NCBI RefSeq assembly: GCF_000512585.2
Contig: NC_089244.1
Location: 1,116,001 to 1,180,000, forward strand
Direction of reading: 5' to 3'
From: Kwoniella bestiolae CBS 10118
Lineage: Eukaryota; Basidiomycota; Tremellomycetes; Tremellales; Cryptococcaceae
DNA length: 64,000 nt
The notes under the pieces were generated by a model. The model was not told the DNA's origin, searched no databases, and saw nothing but the letters and a program-made list of their open reading frames with translations. Numbering within the stretch: the stretch's first letter is position 1; every line of letters starts with the position of its first letter. The position numbers were made by a program, and so were the translations under genes. This document shows, piece by piece, positions 58,241 through 64,000 of the stretch.

Positions 58241-60541
58241 ATGGATCAAGACAAGTACCAATCGCTAAGCAAGGTAATTTGACCCCTTTTGTAGACAATT
58301 TTCACACTCAAGCTAACTGGAAACAACGTTTAGGGCGTTTTCGTCATCCCATTCCAATCTGGTATGTCAACCTGCACCTTTCTCACAAATTACCTCTTTA
58401 CTGAGCGAGGCTGATTGGGTTCCGTTATCTAGAGGAAGGTGTAGCAGGACCTTCAAGCCCCCGGGCTAGACCACTGAGGAGGTTATATGACTCTGCCTTC
58501 CAACATTATGAAAGGGCTTATTCCGTATGTTTAACCCCCTGCGATTTCGCTGAATCCCAATAGAAATGAGTAAAGCTGATAGTCTGGACTGGACATAGGA
58601 GTACAACACCGAAAGAACATCAGAACAGCTAGACGATATCTCAGATTGGCTCGATCGATGCTCCGCTGAACCCATGCTCAAGATGAAGAACCCCATATAT
58701 AGGTTGGAAGTTGGCTTGTTACAGAGTGAGCCTCCTCGTGACCTGCCTCCATTGGCTTCTTCTCAGCTTAGTACTAACGACGTAAGAATCGCACAGACAC
58801 TTCATCAAGCCTTCCTTCCCTACTGCATACCATCGGAAGTACAACGTGTACATTGCATGGAAGGGATGTTGGGGATGTAAACTCGGCGTTGAAAGCTATA
58901 GCTATAGGCTTCATAGGGGAGACTGTGCGTTGTTGTTCTTCAGCTGCCCGAGTCTCCACCATCTGAACCGCGAGTGAGGTAATCAGCTGATGGATGATAT
59001 GATAGACTGCACCAGCTAAGAAGACAGGACGGACGGGGATAGAGGATATCGAATCTTGGTACAAGGCCAGGAAGAACAGTACGTCCCACCACTTCTGCCA
59101 ATTATCCTCAAGAGTGAAGTGCTTATGGCCTATATAGAGTCTGCACTGCTGCTGCATGTCCAAGAGGCCCAGCTGATACCTTCGTCAGTCCTGGGAGAAC
59201 TGATGTATATATTCTCGTGAGTCTTCATTCATTCCGCATTGTACAGCAACGAAAAACAACCTCAGTCACAGCTTACAGTCAATTCAGATTACATCCCTCC
59301 GTACCAATCCGACTCCTTCTCTCCGTACCTTCTATAACTCACTTCTTATCCACATGGACACCTCTCGAACCTAGTGCTATAGCTATTTCTATTCTCTCTT
59401 CGTCGGGTGGAAGGAAGAGGAATAGTGGTGTTGAAGCTATACTAAGGGTGAGTTATCCCAAACTACCAGGACTATTCCCCCCACCTCAGTGGTGCATGCT
59501 CTTGACGAGGGCTGATTGGTATTGTATGCTAGGCGAGTGATACTGCTACGTTCAGAATTTCAGAGGAACTAGCAGAAGAGATACGGTCTGAGGAGTTGAA
59601 GTCTGGTGGTGGACCTCTGCTAGTTCTGAAAGCTATCAAGGTGAGTCAATGCTGTACTATCTCCACACCCTTGAGCAAACAGACTATATACTAATGACTC
59701 GACTATAGTGGTCACTACTTCATCATTCAGTCAATTCACCTCTCGCAGGACTTGCTTCTACCTCGGATCCACAACAACTGAAGAAAGTGCAAGCGCTGGT
59801 GAATGCTGTGATAGAGCGACCTGATGACTCCACTATACCAGGCAGGAATTTGTTCGAGATTACCACGCATAGAGACCTAGCATCGGTAAGCTCACCGTTG
59901 CGGGCAAATCTTCAGATCAGCTTACACGTGAAATGCAGGTCTTCAACCCCGCACCGAGAACATCTATACTTCATGCTCTCTCCAACTCCAGCGATTATAT
60001 CTCACATTCCACCATTGATCGTTCAGTCGCCAAAGAAAGCAAGGAACGCTCGCCTTCTCCGTCACCTGTCAAGGAAACCTCTAGGAAGCGTCAGAACACC
60101 GCTAAGGAGAACCCTCTTACATCTAAACGCAAACGGACAGACGAAGTTGACGATGCGGAAGGAGATATGCAGGGTAAAGGAGAAGAATTGAAAGAGCTCC
60201 AAATGTTGTTCGAGCTATGGAGAAGCGCCGGTAAATCGGTGAATCTATGGGACTGGCTAGAGGGATTCAGCGGAGTGATGAGCGAGCCCGAGCCACAGCA
60301 AGAAGCTAAACCTATCATCGAGGGAGAAGATGATGATCGAGATACACAGCTTGATGGCGGAGACACAGAGATGGAGAAGAAAGAGAAAGATGGAGGAGAA
60401 CATCGCGTTGAGGAAAACGAAGCTCGATTGCATGCGATATTCATCAGGTTTGTCGAGGAGGCTAGGATGATTGGTCTGATTAGGGCCAGAGGGAAGGGCA
60501 GGAAGGCTGATGAGGTGGTTAAGGGGATTGGGCTGGTATGA
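58241..60541 (+). CDS. ORC3: Origin recognition complex subunit 3 (ORC3)
   Basis: Subunit of the six-protein ORC that marks replication origins and loads MCM helicase. Exons 58241-58273, 58334-58361, 58433-58524, 58599-58725, 58797-58924, 59021-59078, 59138-59216, 59279-59447, 59533-59640, 59709-59885, 59939-60541 give 533 residues, somewhat short for ORC3. N-terminal: GVFVIPFQSEEG. AAA-like region: CTLHGRDVGDVNSALKAIAI, IEDIESWYKARKN, AQLIPSSVLGELMYIFS, IRLLLSVPSITHFLSTWTPL. C-terminal winged-helix part: LFELWRSAGKSVNLWDWLEG and RLHAIFIRFVEEARMIGLIR, GKGRKADEVVKGIGL. A simple reading shows an apparent frameshift near 58850; the intron 58726-58796 with branch TACTAAC removes it. Splices at 58925-59020 and 59079-59137 are the least certain. 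Confidence 0.8.
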
Positions 60542-60841
60542 TCTGCATGGATATACTTGTCTATATGAGTGGATTGTACGTATGTATGCATCATCAAGTT
60601 CTAGTTGCTGCAGTGATCGCCCATGCGATGATCCCGCAGAGCTGCATGCTATTAGACTGACCTCATGAATTGCTCTGAGTGGTTCACACTCGTACCACAC
60701 GACGATTTGACAGTTTGTCACCTCCACCTCGGATGTCCACTCGAGCTCATTCTTCATTTTGTCGCTTCGTTCTTTCCTTCTGTTCCTTCTTCTCGTTCTG
60801 TACAAAAGACCAACTTGATCATCAGCAAGAATCTCTCGAAG
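60542..60841. other. ORC3 3' end and XRCC2-like 5' region
   Basis: 300 bp between tandem plus-strand genes; pyrimidine-rich just before the downstream ATG. Nothing else seen. Confidence 0.5.
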
Positions 60842-62559
60842 ATGTCAGTCGCCCAACCTGGCGATACTGGTGCGATGAATACGGACAAGTACCTAAGCGG
60901 GATAGAAGTTGGTACAGCAGCCGAGGTGAGCTGTCTATCCAGCGCAGGATGGTGATACCCATGACCACTCCTCCTGTATATCGCATGACCCCCTGGGTGT
61001 ATCCTGATCTCGAAAGTGAAATTGTGAATGTTGCAAAAAGGTATTCAAGCTGACTTCTGTTCACTAACTGCGATGTCTAGCTAGCAATGCTAATACGATA
61101 TAACAGCAAGTCTCTTTTCTCCCCTGTCCTCCACTTATGATGAAATGAAGCTGACATCCCTTCTTTGCCATTCAGCTTTCCCCGTTGGACCTACTTTCCT
61201 CGAATCGCTCGATGAGCTTATACTGGAAGGAAGGGGTCATCCGGGTGGATCGACATTGATGAGAGGTGATCTGATAGAATTGGTAGGCAGTAGTGGGAGC
61301 GGTGAGTTAGATCTTCACTCTCCATGTCCCCCAATCACTCCTGCCTTGACTGATGAGTGCTCTCTGGAGACGCATGTCATCCATATGAGAGGAACGACTG
61401 ATCTTCTGGAGTGTAACTAGGCAAGACAACCTTCCTAACCAACCTGATCTTCACAACCATCCTTCCCACGAGCTTACCAGACCTCCTCTCCACCCCTCTC
61501 GACGGCCGCGGTCTGCATGTAACGCTCATCCAACCAGTCACTCATCGATCGATCATCCCCCACCTGAAACGTGCAATCCGACAGCACATCAAGGATATAT
61601 CTCCTACTACGCCAGTGGCGATGGTCGATAGAGTGATTGACGAGTCTTTATCGAGATTGACGGTGTATAGACCCAAACCCAGATGGAAAGATTATGCCCT
61701 GTGTTTGAAAAGGGTTTTGGATAATGCTACGGAGGCTCCTAGAGGTATACCTAACGACTCCTCTTCCTCGAGAGATGGCAAGAGAGAGGGAGAGGGATTG
61801 GATCTATTGGTAATTGATGGTATGGGTGATCCGCATTACCCCACGAGATGGGCGGAAGAACAAAAGGGTTATAAGTATTATGATGGGATGTACAAGGATA
61901 AGGCTAGGATATTGGGGATGGAGGAGATTGGGGTGAAGCAGGTTATGGAGTGTGTAGGGCGGGTGAGGAAAATGTTGGGTGGGGTGGTGGTGATGAGTAC
62001 GCAGGGGTTGAGGGTGAGTCACGAGGAGTTCCGTATATCGAAATCATATCCAACCAACGTCTTGTCGAAACTGGCTTCTTGCTCGGATACATTCAACATC
62101 GACTTTTTGATATCGACGATCATTCGGGATACTTCATGTTGTTATTGCACTAAACCAAGTATGAGAGTCATTATAGCTAACCCTATTCAACAGCCCCACA
62201 AAGACTCTTCGTCCCTCTTCCATACCCACCTCCCACCACCTTACCCATCCTCCTCTTCCTCTTCGCCCAACATGGTCAACCTCAATACCAAACTATCCGA
62301 CCTAAACCCCACCTACTGGCCAGTCAACATCCAAATTACATTCACAGGCCTACTCCGGAACCTCCAGTATCCCATGGAATCCACCCTGGTGGAAACGCTA
62401 CAGTCGAAATACCGACGACAGAGGGACAGGGCAGAGCAGACAAAAGTGTACGAGGGGACAGTTAAGATGGGTCAGACTAGTCAGGGAAGTGTAAGTACCA
62501 TTGCGGGTGGGAGGTTCAGGTTCGGGATTGATAGTGAGGGGTTGTTGGTGCAGATTTGA
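60842..62559 (+). CDS. XRCC2-like RecA/Rad51-family repair protein
   Basis: Rad51 paralog with a P-loop; XRCC2 relatives support homologous recombination. Exons 60842-60925, 61081-61105 (25 nt), 61176-61301, 61421-62013, 62194-62559 give 397 residues. The N-terminus includes PVGPTFLESLDEL, GGSTLMRGDLIELVGSSGS|GKTT: Walker A GSSGSGKTT is split by intron 3. A Walker B-like LDLLVIDGMGDPHYPTRW is followed by VRKMLGGVVVMSTQGLR, similar to the VLFATTQ block of XRCC2. C-terminal: LNPTYWPVNIQITFTG and GRFRFGIDSEGLLVQI. Intron 2 needs a GC donor (A|gcaagt). Other Rad51 paralogs (RAD51B/D, DMC1) fit less well because they have longer conserved ATPase cores; the XRCC2 label is probable, not certain. Confidence 0.65.
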
Positions 62560-62698
62560 GCGGGGTCTGTATCGTTAAGTATATCTAATCTCAACTATTT
62601 CAATGTGATCATCATTGTATGTAGTATTCAATGTTGTACTATAATTATGAAGTTTGCACATGTATCATCACATCCATCAAGTAAAACTATATGTATGA

Positions 62699-64000
62699 CT
62701 ACTTTGCACCAACCTCCTCAACAGCCTTCTTGACAGCCTCGACAGCCTTACCATGAATCTCCTTACCGGCAGCTACGATCCCCTCGTTATTCTTCAGTGT
62801 CCTGCCCACCCCGAAATCAAGGGGTTGACCATGCATGTCTGTACAGATACCTCCTGATTCGTGGATCAACAGGGAGCCAGACGCATGATCCCATATTTTC
62901 TCGTTGTACTCTTTTCCACCAGCGTACTTGGTAGGAATTCGAAGGCTAAATAGGTAATGAGTGAATATCAGTATGTACGTTTCCTCGGTATCGAACAACC
63001 CTTCAATCCCTCAAATTGGGGAAATATTGGAGTAGCAAGACGAGACGACTCACTAGACACCGCCCTCACCTCTACCCAAACAAGCATATTTAGCCTGACT
63101 ATCCATCCTCAAACTTGGTCTCTTCACTTCCAGCAACTCCCCAATTCTAGCTTGGATGGAATGTGCCGAATGTCCAGATTCGACTGACTCGAGGAATGTC
63201 AAAGGGTTGGAAGATGGTGGAGAGGGGGGGAGGGAGAGCTTGGTATAGTCTGGTGAGGTGAGTGGGCGCTATTGTGAGATCAAGTAAGTACAAACCCTCA
63301 GTCTCCCGTTTTCGAAGATACCCACAGAATAACTTCCCTCCCCTCTTACAGCAACCATCAATACACCTTTACCATTAGGTATGATCTCTTCGCCGATCTT
63401 AGCTGGCTCAGGACCGAGGTTGGGACATCCAATCACACCTAGCTCCACTTGACCATCTACGATGAGGGCGAGACAGACCGCGAATTGCTGGTGGCGGATG
63501 AATCCTGATGTGCCGTCGACTAGGTAGCGGTATCATGTAATTAGTGTTCGCTATAACCCGACCATATCAGGATGAATGAGGGAATTCGATACTTGCCTGG
63601 ATCCTGATAGATCGGAACAGACCACGTCAGTTGGATAGTCGCTTTAGTTTCAACATGTTCCCGCCAACTCACGATAGTCCAGAATCGTCCTTTACTACCT
63701 CCTTCAGCTGAACCAGCGTCAATCGCATTAAGGACTCTGCAAAGGGTCGAAAAGTCAGCATCGTGGTTCAAGAACTTGTTCCGATTCTGTTTCCATTTTC
63801 CGCTCAGCTCGTCCAGCTGGAATGTTGTTACGCAGAACAAGATCTGACGGCAAGCTTTGACCTGTTCTGCTGCTTCCGTTGCTGCTTCGATATTGTAGCA
63901 CTTACTCCTCCTCACTGAACTTCTTATCTTTCCCCCATCCTTCCTCCCTCTCAAACCCCTCACTAACAAGCTTGACCACCTTCTCTCTCAGTCCATCGTT
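62699..64000 (-). CDS. MET22: 3'(2'),5'-bisphosphate nucleotidase MET22/HAL2, 5' end outside window
   Basis: Li+/Na+-sensitive, Mg2+-dependent phosphatase that converts PAP to AMP in sulfate assimilation. Exons (minus): 64000-63906 (continuing beyond), 63736-63673, 63604-63598 (7 nt), 63519-63296, 63268-63054, 62945-62699. Motifs: AIDAGSAEGGSKGRFWTI, DPVDGTSGFIRHQQFAVCLA with the metal-binding DPxDGT built across the 7-nt exon, GVIGCPNLGPE, ESVESGHSAHSIQARI, RMDSQAKYACLGRGEGGVYL, and EKIWDHASG (WDxAxG). The C-terminus ends in a Lys/Ala/Val helix. The intron after the 7-nt exon has a GC donor (CCAG|gcaagt). The N-terminal part (about 70 residues expected) is off the right edge. Confidence 0.92.

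Noticed and set aside
58726..58925. Apparent frameshift and truncation in ORC3
   Set aside because: Reading exon 4 straight through gives a stop at 58880 while family sequence continues in another frame. An intron 58726-58796 (donor GTGAGC, branch TACTAAC, acceptor CACAG) restores frame and gives TCTLHGRDVGDVN, so no mutation is needed.
31158..62945. Functional cluster of genome-maintenance genes (DAD2, RAD2, sirtuin, ORC3, XRCC2-like)
   Set aside because: They are interspersed with respiratory, translation, RNA and glycosyltransferase genes on both strands, so chance proximity is the simpler explanation.
1..64000. Transposons, viral remnants, CRISPR arrays, secondary-metabolite core genes
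   Set aside because: I looked for reverse transcriptase, transposase, integrase and PKS/NRPS motifs and for long terminal repeats in the supplied frames and saw none.

Overview
The window is nuclear DNA of an intron-rich basidiomycete, most likely a tremellomycete of the Cryptococcus/Kwoniella type. This is inference from family content and architecture, not from a database search. Genes are packed about every 2.4 kb. Most are cut by many short introns (about 50-170 bp, GTRNGT donors, CTRAY-like branch points, YAG acceptors). Nearly all are conserved eukaryotic housekeeping genes. I rebuilt the exon chains by hand from the reading frames; in every model below the exon phases add up to an open frame.

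Layout. 1-9 kb: PHAF1/UPF0183 protein (minus, 3' end off the window), dysferlin-domain protein (plus), ITPA/HAM1 (minus), WBP11-like splicing factor (minus), ARPC5 (plus), RER1 (minus). 9-18 kb: APC/C subunit CDC27 (plus) and the TORC1 scaffold raptor/KOG1 (plus). 18-27 kb, all minus: LisH-CTLH protein, Kre9/Knh1-like GPI protein, SMG6/EST1-like PIN nuclease. 27-42 kb: DnaJ-X cochaperone (plus), small type I membrane protein (minus), DASH subunit DAD2 (minus), XPG/RAD2 endonuclease (plus), complex I NDUFB8 (minus), TFIIIB subunit BDP1 (plus). 42-49 kb, minus: R3H-SUZ protein, HST-type sirtuin, intron-containing tRNA-Gly(GCC). 49.5-58 kb: three paralogous family 1 glycosyltransferases (one minus, two plus), the only accessory-looking block. 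58-64 kb: ORC3 (plus), XRCC2-like RecA protein (plus), MET22/HAL2 phosphatase (minus, 5' end off the window).

Many genes act in cell cycle and genome maintenance (CDC27, DAD2, RAD2, HST, ORC3, XRCC2), but they sit among unrelated genes, so I infer no operon-like logic. Local order does matter for shared divergent promoters: DAD2/RAD2 carries an MluI cell-cycle box and a CACGTG palindrome. The UGT cluster appears to have grown by local duplication.

The most notable observations concern splicing. A 7-nt internal microexon in MET22 encodes part of the metal-binding motif. Three introns require GC donors. The third glycosyltransferase has a GT-to-AT change at one donor that puts a stop codon in frame. 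First coding exons of 6-16 nt occur in three genes. I found no phage, transposon, CRISPR or clearly undescribed multi-gene system.
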